Part shown: positions 17,663-27,721 of the stretch, piece after piece
How the letters are laid out: each line of letters opens with the position of its first letter
Numbering within the stretch: the first letter of the stretch is position 1
Assembly: GCF_015767265.1 (NCBI RefSeq)
Contig: NZ_JADPIB010000001.1
Span: forward strand, 620,001-684,000
Length of the DNA stretch: 64,000 nucleotides
Direction of reading: 5' to 3'
Origin: Aureivirga marina
GTDB lineage: Bacteria; Bacteroidota; Bacteroidia; Flavobacteriales; Flavobacteriaceae
Notes under the pieces: model-generated
The model's database searches: none
Told to the model about the DNA's origin: nothing
Seen by the model: the letters and a program-made list of their open reading frames with translations, nothing else
Made by a program: the position numbers and the translations under genes

Positions 17663-18508
17663 ATGGACTTTTCAGAAAAAACAATACAAATTCATGCAGT
17701 AAAAACGCAACTTTATAGATGGTTTACTTTTTATGAAAGAGAAATGAATAGGGAAAGAACAAATTTTCAATTGGAATTATTAGATGAATTTGTTTCGATT
17801 AACTCAATGGGAAATTCTGTGAATGGACATTCTGAATATCAAAATATTTTAGCAATGTATCATGGCACAAAAAATTCGCATAACTTAATTTCTTTTCAAA
17901 TAAACTCTTTTTCAAAAAAAATAAATTGCAATGCTCAAATTACTTTTCAATCTGTTCGACCTGACAATTCTTCTGTGCAAATCGGAATTGATTATCAATT
18001 AACTTTTTCTGACTTTAATAAAAATCTTCCAAAATTTGAAAAAATTGAAATCAAACCAATAAGTCAAGAAAAAATGGAAGCTTTTCATGATTCTTATCCA
18101 AAAAATAGAATTGCAGCTTTGATGCATTTTTGGTTATTTAATATTGAAATAATAGACGGAAATTCTGAAAGTTTAAAAGAATTATTAGCTTCTAATTTTA
18201 TGTTATATCTTTCTGAAAATAATACCATCGATAATTTAGAAAAATTGGAAAAATGGGTTAAATCCATTCCTTTTGAAATTACTGAATCAAATCATTTTCC
18301 AACAAATTTTAAAGTAAAAAAAATAGAAGAACATCTTTATGAATTACATGTTGATTTTATTTGGCGAGGAACTTCAGTAAAAGGTCAAAAATTGAAAGCA
18401 GTTACAAATCATAAATGGATTATTGAAGATAATATCAATGAAAGATTTGCTAAAATTCAAAAAATGTTCGTGAAATATGAAGTTCCTTTTTCACCTTTAG
18501 AAGCGTAA
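17663..18508 (+). CDS. Protein with two tandem NTF2/SnoaL-like domains
   Basis: The 281-aa soluble protein has no signal peptide. It appears to hold two NTF2-like alpha+beta halves. The first (about residues 1-130) starts with a long helix containing YRWFTFYEREMN. The second (about 140-278) starts with ALMHFWLFNIEIIDGNSESLKELLASNF and ends in strands with KAVTNHKWIIED, both typical of SnoaL-like folds. Such domains serve as small-molecule enzymes or binding modules. Its stop codon is two bases from the stop of the convergent exporter gene. The function is unknown and the fold call is by eye. Confidence 0.6.
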   Translation: MDFSEKTIQIHAVKTQLYRWFTFYEREMNRERTNFQLELLDEFVSINSMGNSVNGHSEYQNILAMYHGTKNSHNLISFQINSFSKKINCNAQITFQSVRPDNSSVQIGIDYQLTFSDFNKNLPKFEKIEIKPISQEKMEAFHDSYPKNRIAALMHFWLFNIEIIDGNSESLKELLASNFMLYLSENNTIDNLEKLEKWVKSIPFEITESNHFPTNFKVKKIEEHLYELHVDFIWRGTSVKGQKLKAVTNHKWIIEDNINERFAKIQKMFVKYEVPFSPLEA

Positions 18509-18510
18509 TT

Positions 18511-19446
18511 TTATTTCTTCAATTTCATTTTTAATTGATTTGTTTTCTTTCGAACAGTTTCGTGACTTGATGTGATATAAACACCACTCATAATTAAAAA
18601 TAAACTTATTAAATCATAATAATAAAGAGATTCATTAAAGAAAATTACAGCTAATAAAGAGCTAAAAACAGGAATTAAATAATACATTGATGAAGTTTTA
18701 ACAACTCCAATTAAACAAATTGCTTTATTCCATAAATAATAACCAATTAGTGATGAAAAAATTCCTGAATATAAAATCGCATAAACTACTTGTTCATTAA
18801 AATCATAGCTTGTTTTGTAGTTTGAATAATCGTAAATAGAAAAAGGAAGCATATAAATCAAACCAAAAAGAATAGAGCTAAAAAGCAAAAAGTGTCCTGA
18901 AATATTTTCTGGTTTACTTTTGATAAAAATAGAATAAACAGCAAAACTAATTGCAGAAAGCAACATGTATAAATCTCCTTTTTTAAAATTCAAATCCATC
19001 AGATTTTTAATCGAAGCATCCGTAATTAAAAATAAAACTCCGATAACTGTAATTAGAATTCCGAAAAACTCTTTCAAATGAATTTTTCTTTTTAGAAAAA
19101 TTACTGCGATTAATAAAATAAAAATTGGTGCAGTAATAGAAATCAAAGACAAATTCAAAGGTGGAGAAGTTTCTCCAGCAACATAAATCAACGAATTTTG
19201 AAGTGAGATTCCTGTAATTCCGACAATAGAAAAATAAATAAAATTCTTTTTGAATAATCTTAAATGTGGACGATTAAAATATTTAAAACAAAATGGAAGA
19301 AGTACTAAAAAAGCAAGAAGCCAACGACTTGTATTTATAGCAATAGGCGTTATATCTCCGTCAATTGCTTTTGGGATTAAATAATTAATAGACCAAATAA
19401 ACGCGCTAAAAACTCCGTATATAAATCCTACAAATTGTTTATTCAT
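18511..19446 (-). CDS. DMT-superfamily EamA transporter
   Basis: The 311-aa integral membrane protein has about ten hydrophobic helices arranged as two EamA repeats (about residues 7-140 and 155-295). The family pattern of a conserved Pro and Glu near helix ends is visible (ISITAPIFILLIAVIF, YLIPVFSSLLAVIFFNE). EamA proteins export amino acids or other small metabolites. It follows the ATP-grasp-like gene by only 11 bp in the same direction, so it may export that enzyme's product. A second, distinct EamA transporter occurs at 46677-47561. Confidence 0.85.
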   Translation of the reverse strand: MNKQFVGFIYGVFSAFIWSINYLIPKAIDGDITPIAINTSRWLLAFLVLLPFCFKYFNRPHLRLFKKNFIYFSIVGITGISLQNSLIYVAGETSPPLNLSLISITAPIFILLIAVIFLKRKIHLKEFFGILITVIGVLFLITDASIKNLMDLNFKKGDLYMLLSAISFAVYSIFIKSKPENISGHFLLFSSILFGLIYMLPFSIYDYSNYKTSYDFNEQVVYAILYSGIFSSLIGYYLWNKAICLIGVVKTSSMYYLIPVFSSLLAVIFFNESLYYYDLISLFLIMSGVYITSSHETVRKKTNQLKMKLKK

Positions 19447-19457
19447 TGTTTTAATTC

Positions 19458-20903
19458 TTACTCAAAAATCTCATTTATCAATTTCGAATCATCATTCAAA
19501 GATTTGAATAATCTTTTCTTTAAAACTCCTTTTGGAGAAATCAAATTCTTACACATTTTATCAATGGCAATCATCGAAAGTGTAGTTTGAATATAGGCTT
19601 CAATCAAATCATCCAACCCTAAGCCAAGTTTATTAAAATCTCTTCTATCAGGAAGTAACAATCGAGAAGTATCTGAAGTCCATTGATTTTCTCCTAATTT
19701 TATGGAAAGATTTGTACCTAAAACATCCCAAGATTCATTTTCTGATGGAATTTCATTTTTCAAAGGCTTTTGTGCTCTTCTTGCATAAATTGCAATTGGA
19801 CGAATTCCATTTGCTGTAGAACTTGTCATAAATCGAATATCTGTCACGTAAGCGTTTCCATGGCTATTCGGAATGGTTCCAACATGAAATAATTTATTTG
19901 CTTCTTTACTTGTTCCCCAATTAAAATTTCCAATTAAACTTTGAACAATAAAGCGATCATAAGTAAAATCTTTCGCCATAAAAGTTTCTAATTGCTCTTG
20001 AGAAAGAATAGGAAAAACTCCTTGTCCAGCATTCATATATGGAACTTTCACAACTGCCTGTCCTCCAAATCGTTTTACCCAAAGCGGAATTTCTTCTTTA
20101 TTTACATCCCAAATAGTTTCTGGTGTATTTATTTTTAAACCTGTTCTATGAATTTCTGCATTATACATATCGTAAGCTTTTGCAGCAGTTGTTTTATTTC
20201 TTCCTCCAGAAAGACAGGTAATAATTGGATTGAAAATTTTTGTCTTAGAACGAATTGGCAAACGATTCCATGGTTTTTTTGTTAAATATCTAAAAACACC
20301 ACGAATTGGCTGCCAAGCTTTTTGATGATATACAAAAAACTGATCATTTATATATCTGATTTTATCATGTCTTTCATCATTATAAAAAGGTATATAGAAA
20401 ACTTCTTCATTAAATCGATTTGCAATTGCATGTGCATAACCTGAAGCTTCCATCGGATTTTTATCATAAAAAACAGCCAACTTCCCTTCTACTTTCTGAC
20501 AACCTCTTTTACATTTCATAAAAGGAGCAAATGCATTATCTATTAAATGTTTATACCCTCCTTCTTCTTGATTTTCAAATTGTAATGGCATCGATTTTTG
20601 ACCAGAAGGACAAGAATTATTTTCGATTACAACCATTTTTCTAGTGCCATTTTTTGAAGTTACATTAATTAAATCGGCACCACACCAATGATAATATTTT
20701 GTTTTATAATTTAAAATATCTTTGAGTTTTTCTCTATTTACACTCGGATTCAAATGACAATATCTATTTATCATTCTCTCTACATCTAAATTCAGAAAAA
20801 AATGAACCATCGGATGAATTGTTGCATTCAATGCTTTTGGATACCAATGGTTTTCAGCTTCAAAGCTATTTGGTTTGATTATTTGAATTGGTTGTTTCAT
20901 CAA
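19458..20903 (-). CDS. Conserved protein with ATP-grasp-like features, unknown function
   Basis: The 481-aa soluble protein is not a family I can name. Its second half looks like an ATP-grasp core. GGQAVVKVPYMNAGQGVFPI (about residues 279-298) resembles the nucleotide-binding Lys and Gly-rich loop, RFIVQSLIGNF the adenine-contacting segment, and VTDIRFM the metal/ATP Asp-Arg segment. An N-terminal motif VIENNSCPSGQ (about 92-102) recalls the metal-binding Glu/Asn region of glutathione-synthase-like ligases, but it precedes the loop. ATP-grasp enzymes join a carboxylate to an amine or thiol using ATP. It is 11 bp upstream of an EamA exporter. Confidence 0.5.
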   Translation of the reverse strand: MMKQPIQIIKPNSFEAENHWYPKALNATIHPMVHFFLNLDVERMINRYCHLNPSVNREKLKDILNYKTKYYHWCGADLINVTSKNGTRKMVVIENNSCPSGQKSMPLQFENQEEGGYKHLIDNAFAPFMKCKRGCQKVEGKLAVFYDKNPMEASGYAHAIANRFNEEVFYIPFYNDERHDKIRYINDQFFVYHQKAWQPIRGVFRYLTKKPWNRLPIRSKTKIFNPIITCLSGGRNKTTAAKAYDMYNAEIHRTGLKINTPETIWDVNKEEIPLWVKRFGGQAVVKVPYMNAGQGVFPILSQEQLETFMAKDFTYDRFIVQSLIGNFNWGTSKEANKLFHVGTIPNSHGNAYVTDIRFMTSSTANGIRPIAIYARRAQKPLKNEIPSENESWDVLGTNLSIKLGENQWTSDTSRLLLPDRRDFNKLGLGLDDLIEAYIQTTLSMIAIDKMCKNLISPKGVLKKRLFKSLNDDSKLINEIFE

Positions 20904-21194
20904 TAGATTTTTTTACAATTTAAACTCTAATTGAAATAACTAATATTAAATCACAATAAATTGATTATCAATTATTTAAAATTTAAATTATAAAATAAAT
21001 TAAGCTTAAAAAACTAGCGTAATATTAATTAGGAAAATTTTAATATTGCGTAAATATGATTTATATTGAAAAAGATTTAAAATTGAAGATTTGATAGTAT
21101 TTTGTAATATATTGCAGAAAAAAATGTAAATCTTCAAAGAAGACTTAATTTGTGTATCTTTACACGTTTTTAAAAAACTTTAAAACAACCAAAT

Positions 21195-21854
21195 ATGGAT
21201 TACGGAAAAGAATTTAAAAAATTTGCTACAAAACATCACGGTATCAATAGCTTGTATTATGATAAAATTGTTAGTAGCATGACTCCTTATATCATGGAAG
21301 AACGTCAATTGAATGTAACTCAATTGGATGTTTTTTCTCGTCTAATGATGGACAGAATTTTATTTTTAGGAACAGGAATTGACGATCAGGTTGCAAATAT
21401 CGTACAAGCGCAATTACTTTTCCTAGAAAGTATGGATTCAACTAAAGATATTTCTATTTACATCAATTCTCCAGGAGGTGGAGTGTATGCTGGATTAGGA
21501 ATTTATGATACAATGCAATTCATCAAACCTGAAGTAGCAACAATTTGTACAGGAATGGCGGCTTCAATGGCAGCTGTTTTAATGTGTGCTGGAGCAAAAG
21601 GAAAACGTTCTGCTTTACCACATTCAAGAATTATGATTCACCAACCACTTGGTGGCGCACAAGGACAAGCAAGTGATATCGAAATTACTGCTCGTGAAAT
21701 TTTAAAATTAAAGGACGAATTATATCAAATCATCGCAAAACATTCTGGACAAACTGTTGAGAAAGTAAACCTAGACTCTGATAGAGATTATTGGATGAAA
21801 GCTGCAGAAGCTAAAGAGTATGGTATGATTGATGAGATATTAGTTCGTAGCTAA
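21195..21854 (+). CDS. clpP: ATP-dependent Clp protease proteolytic subunit
   Basis: This 219-aa serine protease subunit forms the double-ring proteolytic chamber used with Clp ATPases. The catalytic Ser124 lies in GMAASMAAV, His149 in MIHQPLGG, and the Asp region is [13 protein letters not shown] near the C-terminus. The [16 protein letters not shown] oxyanion region and the length match the family. The extended N-terminus is common in Bacteroidota. It lies 24 bp upstream of clpX, so protease and unfoldase are co-transcribed. Confidence 0.97.
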   Translation: MDYGKEFKKFATKHHGINSLYYDKIVSSMTPYIMEERQLNVTQLDVFSRLMMDRILFLGTGIDDQVANIVQAQLLFLESMDSTKDISIYINSPGGGVYAGLGIYDTMQFIKPEVATICTGMAASMAAVLMCAGAKGKRSALPHSRIMIHQPLGGAQGQASDIEITAREILKLKDELYQIIAKHSGQTVEKVNLDSDRDYWMKAAEAKEYGMIDEILVRS

Positions 21855-21878
21855 TATATATTATTAAATTTTTTTATA

Positions 21879-23114
21879 ATGTCTAAAGAAGAAGTATTAG
21901 GTTGTTCGTTTTGTGGGCGTCCAAAATCTGACACAGATTTATTGATTGCTGGAATGAATGCTCATATATGTGATAAATGTATTGAGCAAGCACACAGCAT
22001 TGTTTTGGAAGAAGTTATCGGAGCTAAATCTGATGCTTTAACCGCAGATATCGATTTAAAAAAACCTAAAGAAATAAAAGCATTTTTAAATCAATATATG
22101 ATTGGTCAATTTGCTGCAAAAAGAGTAATGTCTGTTGCAGTTTACAATCATTACAAAAGATTATTGCAAGAAAAAACAGAAGATGATGTAGAAATCGAGA
22201 AAAGTAATATCATGCTTGTAGGAAATACAGGTACTGGAAAAACACTTATTGCTCGTTCGATTGCAAAAATGCTTAATGTTCCTTTTACTATTGTGGATGC
22301 TACTGTATTGACAGAAGCTGGTTATGTAGGAGAAGATGTAGAAACAATTCTTACACGTCTTTTACAAGCTGCGGATTACAATGTAGAGAAAGCTGAAAAA
22401 GGAATCGTATTTATTGATGAAGTGGATAAAATTGCTCGTAAGAGCGATAATCCTTCTATTACAAGAGATGTGTCTGGAGAAGGAGTACAACAAGCTTTAC
22501 TTAAATTATTAGAAGGAACTGTTGTAAATGTTCCACCAAAAGGTGGTCGTAAACACCCAGATCAGAAGTTTATTGAAGTAAACACTAAAGATATTTTATT
22601 CATTGCTGGAGGAGCTTTTTCTGGAATTGAAAAAATCATCGGAAAACGTTTAAATCAGCAAGCTGTTGGATATGGAGCTTCGCAAAACACAGATCACATT
22701 GATGAGGAAAATTTATTACAATACATTATTCCTTCAGATATTAAATCTTTTGGTTTAATTCCTGAAATCATCGGTCGTCTTCCTGTTTTAACATACATGA
22801 ATCCATTAGATGCTGAAACTTTAAGAGCAATTCTTACAGAACCTAAAAATGCAATTATCAAGCAATATGAAAAGTTATTCGGAATGGATGAAATTAAATT
22901 CTCTATCGAAGAAGATGCTTTACAATATATTGTTGACAAAGCTTTAGAATACAAACTTGGAGCAAGAGGGTTACGTTCTCTTTGTGAAGCAATCTTAACA
23001 GATGCAATGTTTGAACTTCCAGGTTCTGATATTAAAGAATTATCAGTAACAAGAGATTACGCAGAAGAAAAACTAACGAAAACTACTTTAAAAAAATTAA
23101 AAGCGGTTTCGTAA
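21879..23114 (+). CDS. clpX: ATP-dependent Clp protease ATP-binding subunit ClpX
   Basis: This 411-aa AAA+ unfoldase feeds substrates into ClpP. The N-terminal zinc-binding domain has CSFCGRP and HICDKCI (about residues 9-39). The AAA+ core has Walker A ([11 protein letters not shown]), Walker B ([11 protein letters not shown]), sensor regions and the pore loop GYVGEDVE. The C-terminal small domain has [15 protein letters not shown]. Length and domain order are standard. The adjacent clpP and a terminator directly after it define a two-gene unit. Confidence 0.97.
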   Translation: MSKEEVLGCSFCGRPKSDTDLLIAGMNAHICDKCIEQAHSIVLEEVIGAKSDALTADIDLKKPKEIKAFLNQYMIGQFAAKRVMSVAVYNHYKRLLQEKTEDDVEIEKSNIMLVGNTGTGKTLIARSIAKMLNVPFTIVDATVLTEAGYVGEDVETILTRLLQAADYNVEKAEKGIVFIDEVDKIARKSDNPSITRDVSGEGVQQALLKLLEGTVVNVPPKGGRKHPDQKFIEVNTKDILFIAGGAFSGIEKIIGKRLNQQAVGYGASQNTDHIDEENLLQYIIPSDIKSFGLIPEIIGRLPVLTYMNPLDAETLRAILTEPKNAIIKQYEKLFGMDEIKFSIEEDALQYIVDKALEYKLGARGLRSLCEAILTDAMFELPGSDIKELSVTRDYAEEKLTKTTLKKLKAVS

Positions 23115-23144
23115 TTAAAATAGTAAATAAAACACTTTCGAAAT

Positions 23145-23168
23145 CCCCTCAACTTGAGGGGTTTTTTG
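23145..23168 (+). terminator. Terminator of clpP-clpX
   Basis: CCCCTCAA (23146-23153) pairs with TTGAGGGG (23155-23162) and is followed by six Ts. In practice the inner pairs open to form the loop. It separates clpX from dnaG. Confidence 0.8.
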
Positions 23169-23188
23169 AAAAATCTACTTTCTAAAAT

Positions 23189-25159
23189 ATGATATCTAAA
23201 CATACCATTGATAAAGTATTTGAAGCAACTCGAATTGAAGAAGTAATTGGAGATTTTGTGCAATTGAAAAAATCTGGTTCCAATTTAAAAGGTTTAAGTC
23301 CATTTTCAGATGAAAAATCACCTTCTTTTATGGTTTCTCCTGTAAAACAAATCTGGAAAGATTTTAGTTCTGGAAAAGGAGGTTCTGCTGTTACTTTTTT
23401 AATGGAACATGAGCATTATTCGTATCCAGAAGCGATTAAATATTTAGCAAAAAAATATCAAATTGAAGTAGAAGAAACTGAGCAAACACAAGAACAAAAA
23501 AAACAAGCAGATGAAAGAGAAAGCTTGTTTATTGTTTCAGAATTTGCCAATGAACATTTTCAAAAAACACTTCATAAAACAGAAGAAGGAAAAGCAATCG
23601 CTTTGTCTTATTTTAAAGAAAGAGGTTTTCGAGAAGATATTATTCAAAAATTCCAACTTGGTTATAATTTAGATAAATGGAGTGATTTTACGGATGCTGC
23701 ATTAAAGAAAGGTTATGATTTAAAGTATTTGGAAAAAACTGGTTTGACAATTGTTCGTGAAACTAAAAAATTTGATCGATTTAAAGGTCGTGTACTTTTT
23801 CCTATTCATAGTATGAGTGGAAGAATTCTTGGTTTTGGTGGAAGAATTCTTGGAAATAATAAAAAAATCGCCAAATATGTCAACTCTCCTGAAAGTGATA
23901 TTTACCATAAAAGTAAAATTCTTTATGGAATTTATTACGCTAAACAAACAATTGCTAAAGAAGACAATTGTTATTTGGTAGAAGGTTATACAGATGTCAT
24001 TTCTCTACACCAATCTGGAATTGAAAATGTGGTTGCTTCTTCTGGAACTGCTTTAACTCCAGATCAAATTCGTTTGATTAAACGATTAACAAATAATATT
24101 ACCATTCTTTTTGATGGTGATGCTGCGGGAATACGAGCTTCTTTTCGTGGAATTGATTTGATTTTAGAACAAGGAATGAACGTAAAAGTTCTGAATTTTC
24201 CTGATGGTGATGATCCAGATAGTTTTTCTAAAAAAGTTTCTGACGCAGAATTAAAAGAATACATTCAGAATAATACACAGGATTTCATTGGATTTAAAGT
24301 TTCTTTATTAATGAAAGAAGCAGAAAATGATCCGATTAAAAAAGCCAATCTGATTCGTGAAATTGTTGTTAGTATTTCTAAAATTCCAGACAGAATTCAA
24401 CAAGAAGTTTTTGTACAGGAATGTGCAAGAATTATGGAAATTTCAGAAAATGTTCTGTTTAGTGAATTACAACAATTAAGTCAAAAAGGAGAAAGACAGC
24501 AAGGGAGAACTCAAAGGAGAAATCCAGCTTTAGAAATTGTAAATCAAAAACAAGAAGAAAAGAAAGCTTCTATTATTGAAAGACAACTTTTAAGATTAGA
24601 ACAAGAAGTGATTCGAATTTTGATTCTATATGGAAATACAGAAGTTGATTTTGTTTCTAATTATGTAGAATTTGATGAAACAAAACAAAAAGAGATTTTC
24701 AAAAAAGAGATTTTCAAAAGTAAAGTTTTTCAAGAAATATTTTTACAATTACAAGAAGACGAAACAGAATTTACAAATCCAACTTTTCAATCTATTTATA
24801 ATGAAATCATGAATAGAGCAAATCAAAGTGATGGTATTTCAATTGAAAATTTAATTAATCATCCAGATACAAATATTGCCATGCAAGTAACACATTTTTT
24901 AATGGATGATGAAAAACACGCTTTAAGTGATTGGAATAGTAAAGAAGTTTTTGTAAAATCAAAAGAAATGGGATTATCTAAATTAGTAAATGATACTATT
25001 TATAATCTTCGAAGAATTTTAATCGATTTAAAAATTCAACATCTTACCGCAGAAGTTTCGAATCCAGAAACAGATTCTTCAGCAGTTTTAAAACAAATTA
25101 TGGATTATACAGCTTTAAAGCAACGTTTATTTGTGTTTTTGAATCGTGTGGTTGGATAA
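23189..25159 (+). CDS. dnaG: DNA primase DnaG with a degenerate zinc-binding domain
   Basis: This 656-aa primase makes RNA primers for replication. The N-terminal domain aligns with the CHC2 zinc ribbon (KGLSPFSDEKSPSFMVSP at about 34-51 and KDFSSGKGGSAVTFL at about 57-71). The four usual zinc ligands (Cys, His, Cys, Cys) are here Ser37, Ser40, Asp58 and Ser61. The RNA polymerase core is intact, with the TOPRIM Glu in YLVEGYTDVISLH and acidic pair in LFDGDAAG. A C-terminal helicase-binding region follows a charged linker. I suspect this zinc loss is shared with related flavobacteria, but that is from memory. Confidence 0.95.
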   Translation: MISKHTIDKVFEATRIEEVIGDFVQLKKSGSNLKGLSPFSDEKSPSFMVSPVKQIWKDFSSGKGGSAVTFLMEHEHYSYPEAIKYLAKKYQIEVEETEQTQEQKKQADERESLFIVSEFANEHFQKTLHKTEEGKAIALSYFKERGFREDIIQKFQLGYNLDKWSDFTDAALKKGYDLKYLEKTGLTIVRETKKFDRFKGRVLFPIHSMSGRILGFGGRILGNNKKIAKYVNSPESDIYHKSKILYGIYYAKQTIAKEDNCYLVEGYTDVISLHQSGIENVVASSGTALTPDQIRLIKRLTNNITILFDGDAAGIRASFRGIDLILEQGMNVKVLNFPDGDDPDSFSKKVSDAELKEYIQNNTQDFIGFKVSLLMKEAENDPIKKANLIREIVVSISKIPDRIQQEVFVQECARIMEISENVLFSELQQLSQKGERQQGRTQRRNPALEIVNQKQEEKKASIIERQLLRLEQEVIRILILYGNTEVDFVSNYVEFDETKQKEIFKKEIFKSKVFQEIFLQLQEDETEFTNPTFQSIYNEIMNRANQSDGISIENLINHPDTNIAMQVTHFLMDDEKHALSDWNSKEVFVKSKEMGLSKLVNDTIYNLRRILIDLKIQHLTAEVSNPETDSSAVLKQIMDYTALKQRLFVFLNRVVG

Positions 25160-25162
25160 AGA

Positions 25163-25188
25163 AAAAAGCCTAATTAAAGGCTTTTTCC
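25163..25188 (+). terminator. Terminator of dnaG
   Basis: AAAAAGCCT (25163-25171) pairs with AGGCTTTTT (25178-25186) around a 6-nt AT loop, ending in a T-run directly after the dnaG stop. Confidence 0.8.
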
Positions 25189-25443
25189 ATATCTAGTTCT
25201 ACCACTTTATTTTATAATTACTCTTTTCTAAAATTAAAGTTTAAAATAACTAGACTCAATTTAAAACTATTTTTTTCTCCAAAAATTATATAGCAAAATT
25301 CACGCCATTTTTAAATATTGATATTATTTTCACATAATTATTAGGTTTAATAAGTATTTTTATGTTAATATTTATTTAATGTAAAATATTTTATAGATTT
25401 ACAACTATTAACAACAAACACTTTAACCTTTAAAAATAATTCC

Positions 25444-27666
25444 ATGAAAAAAAATTATTCTTTAAAAAAACTCTTAAAACTCCTCTTTTTCTTTCCTTTT
25501 ATTATTTATTCTCAAATAGAAACTCCGCAAATAAATTCGTATAAAGGAAGTTTTTCTATCAACTTAAGAGAAAAAAATATTTCAAGTGAAAATGCAATGA
25601 AAAACATCAATTCTTGGTTTCAATTACCAGATGATTATACTTTCCAGGAAATTTCTACAAAAACGGATGAATTAAACATTACACATAAGAATTACCAACA
25701 ATTTTATCAAGGAATTAAAATCGATGATGCAATTCTAATGATTCATTCTAAAGATGGAAAAGTTTCTATGATAAATGGGCAAATTTTTAATCTTAAAAAC
25801 TTTGAAACTTCAAGTTCAATTTCTCCAAATCACGCTTTAAGTCTTGGTAAAAAATATGTAGAAGTAACAGAATTAATTCAAGAATATCCAATTGAAAAAG
25901 TAATTGCTAAAATTCCTACAAATGATAGTTATAAACATCATTTAATCTATAAAGTTAGAATCGATTCTAGAACTCCTTTTGAATTATGTAATCTTTATAT
26001 CGATGCAAATTCAGGAGAAGTTTTAAACAAAATTAATTTATATGCAAATGAAGATATTGAAGGAACTGCAAATACAAAATATGAAGGAGAAAAAACAATT
26101 ACCTTTTCTGAAAATGAAGAAGGTGTTTATGTTTTAAAAGAAGAAGCTAGAAATATTGAAACTTATAATGCAACAAATGCTGTTTTTACTTCAGGTGGAT
26201 ATTCTGGAGCTGAAAATTATACAAGCACGAGCACAACTTGGAATTTAACAGGAAGTGAACAAGCTGGATTAGATGTTCATTGGGGAATGGAAATGACCTA
26301 TGATTTTTATTTAGATATTTTTAATAGAAATAGTTTCGATAATCAAGGAAGTAAAATCAGACAATATATCAATCCACCAGAATTACAAGGAAATCCTAAT
26401 AATGCAGCTGCTTTGAATCCTCCTTATAATTTAATGATTTACGGTTTAGGAGATGGTGTAAATTATGATCACTTTACAAAATTAGACGTAGAAGGTCATG
26501 AGTTTTCTCATTTGGTTGTAGGAAATAATGGAAATGGTGGATTAAATTATCAAGGAGAACCTGGGGCTTTAAATGAATCTTTTGCAGATATTTTTGGAAT
26601 CTGTATCGAGTTTTTTGCAAATGGTGAAAGTAATTGGTTAATTGGTGATGGAGTATTTTTAAATGGATCACACATGCGTTCTTTTATCAATCCTAATTCG
26701 AAATCTCACCCAGATACTTATAATGGAAATTATTGGATAAATCCTGATGATTCTTTCGATAATGGTGGAGTTCATTTCAATAGTTCTGTTCAAAATTATT
26801 GGTTCTATCTTCTAGTAAATGGAGGAATTGGAACAAATGATAATGATGATGATTATGATGTAAAAAATATAGGTTTAGCGGATGCAAGAAGTATTGCTTA
26901 TCGAACTTTAATGAATTACTTAACTCCAAATGCAATATTTTATGAAGCATTTCAAGGTTCTTTACAAGCTACAATCGATTTATTTGGTGAAAACTCACAA
27001 CAATACGAATCTGTTGTAGAGGCTTGGTTTGCTGTTGGAATTTATGAAGGAATGGAAATTCCTTGTACTGGATTAAAAACATTTACAGAACCTACTGGTA
27101 CTTTCTCAGATGGAAGTGGAAATTCAAATTATAGAGATAATTCAGAATGTACTTGGCTTATCGCTCCTGAAAATGCAACTCAAACGCAACTTACTTTTTC
27201 TTTAATGGATTTAGAATTGGATTATGATTATGTTTATGTATATGATGGAGGAAGTGAAAATGCAGTTTTAATGGGAACATATACAGGAAATGATTTACCT
27301 GAAACAATTACAAGTTCGGTTGGCGATGGAAAATTATTTGTAAAATTTGTTTCAGATCAATATGTAAATGAAGCTGGTTGGGAAGCAACATATTCGGTTT
27401 TAAGTCTTGATGTTGAAAAAGTAGATTATGCTAAATATTTAAAAGTATATCCGAATCCATCAGAAGGAATCATTACTATCAAATCACAATTAAATCAAAA
27501 AACAGAACTGAATATTAGAGATATGTTAGGAAGAACTGTTTCTTCTAAAAATACTATTTCAACAGGAAAAAATACAATTGATTTATCAAATCTTGATAGT
27601 GGAATTTATAATTTAGAATTTAAAACAGCATCTGGAAATCATACACAAAAATTAGTAATTGAATAA
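25444..27666 (+). CDS. Secreted M4 (thermolysin-like) metallopeptidase with CUB and T9SS sorting domains
   Basis: The 740-aa protein has a signal peptide (to about residue 23), then FTP/PepSY-type propeptide domains (about 25-200). The M4 catalytic domain (about 230-540) has the zinc motif HEFSH (His352, Glu353, His356) and the third ligand Glu378 in ALNESFADIFG. A CUB domain (about 543-650) has two Cys and a YVYDGG pattern. A C-terminal type IX secretion sorting domain (about 665-740) begins VYPNPSEGIITI. It should be made as a zymogen, exported by T9SS and released or anchored at the cell surface to digest proteins. It is monocistronic. Confidence 0.93.
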   Translation: MKKNYSLKKLLKLLFFFPFIIYSQIETPQINSYKGSFSINLREKNISSENAMKNINSWFQLPDDYTFQEISTKTDELNITHKNYQQFYQGIKIDDAILMIHSKDGKVSMINGQIFNLKNFETSSSISPNHALSLGKKYVEVTELIQEYPIEKVIAKIPTNDSYKHHLIYKVRIDSRTPFELCNLYIDANSGEVLNKINLYANEDIEGTANTKYEGEKTITFSENEEGVYVLKEEARNIETYNATNAVFTSGGYSGAENYTSTSTTWNLTGSEQAGLDVHWGMEMTYDFYLDIFNRNSFDNQGSKIRQYINPPELQGNPNNAAALNPPYNLMIYGLGDGVNYDHFTKLDVEGHEFSHLVVGNNGNGGLNYQGEPGALNESFADIFGICIEFFANGESNWLIGDGVFLNGSHMRSFINPNSKSHPDTYNGNYWINPDDSFDNGGVHFNSSVQNYWFYLLVNGGIGTNDNDDDYDVKNIGLADARSIAYRTLMNYLTPNAIFYEAFQGSLQATIDLFGENSQQYESVVEAWFAVGIYEGMEIPCTGLKTFTEPTGTFSDGSGNSNYRDNSECTWLIAPENATQTQLTFSLMDLELDYDYVYVYDGGSENAVLMGTYTGNDLPETITSSVGDGKLFVKFVSDQYVNEAGWEATYSVLSLDVEKVDYAKYLKVYPNPSEGIITIKSQLNQKTELNIRDMLGRTVSSKNTISTGKNTIDLSNLDSGIYNLEFKTASGNHTQKLVIE

Positions 27667-27690
27667 GTTTAAATTCTTAAGATAAATGAA

Positions 27691-27720
27691 AAAAGGTTGT
27701 CAAATTTGACAACCTTTTTC
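27691..27720. terminator. Bidirectional terminator between the M4 protease and DUF1684 genes
   Basis: AAAAGGTTGTCAA (27691-27703) pairs perfectly with TTGACAACCTTTT (27706-27718), with an A-run on one side and a T-run on the other. Confidence 0.85.
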
Positions 27721-27721
27721 T

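Noticed and set aside
20904-21194. Possible structured RNA upstream of clpP
   Set aside because: The region is AT-rich with no stable long pairing or known RNA signature; it is most simply the divergent promoter region of clpP and the ATP-grasp-like gene.
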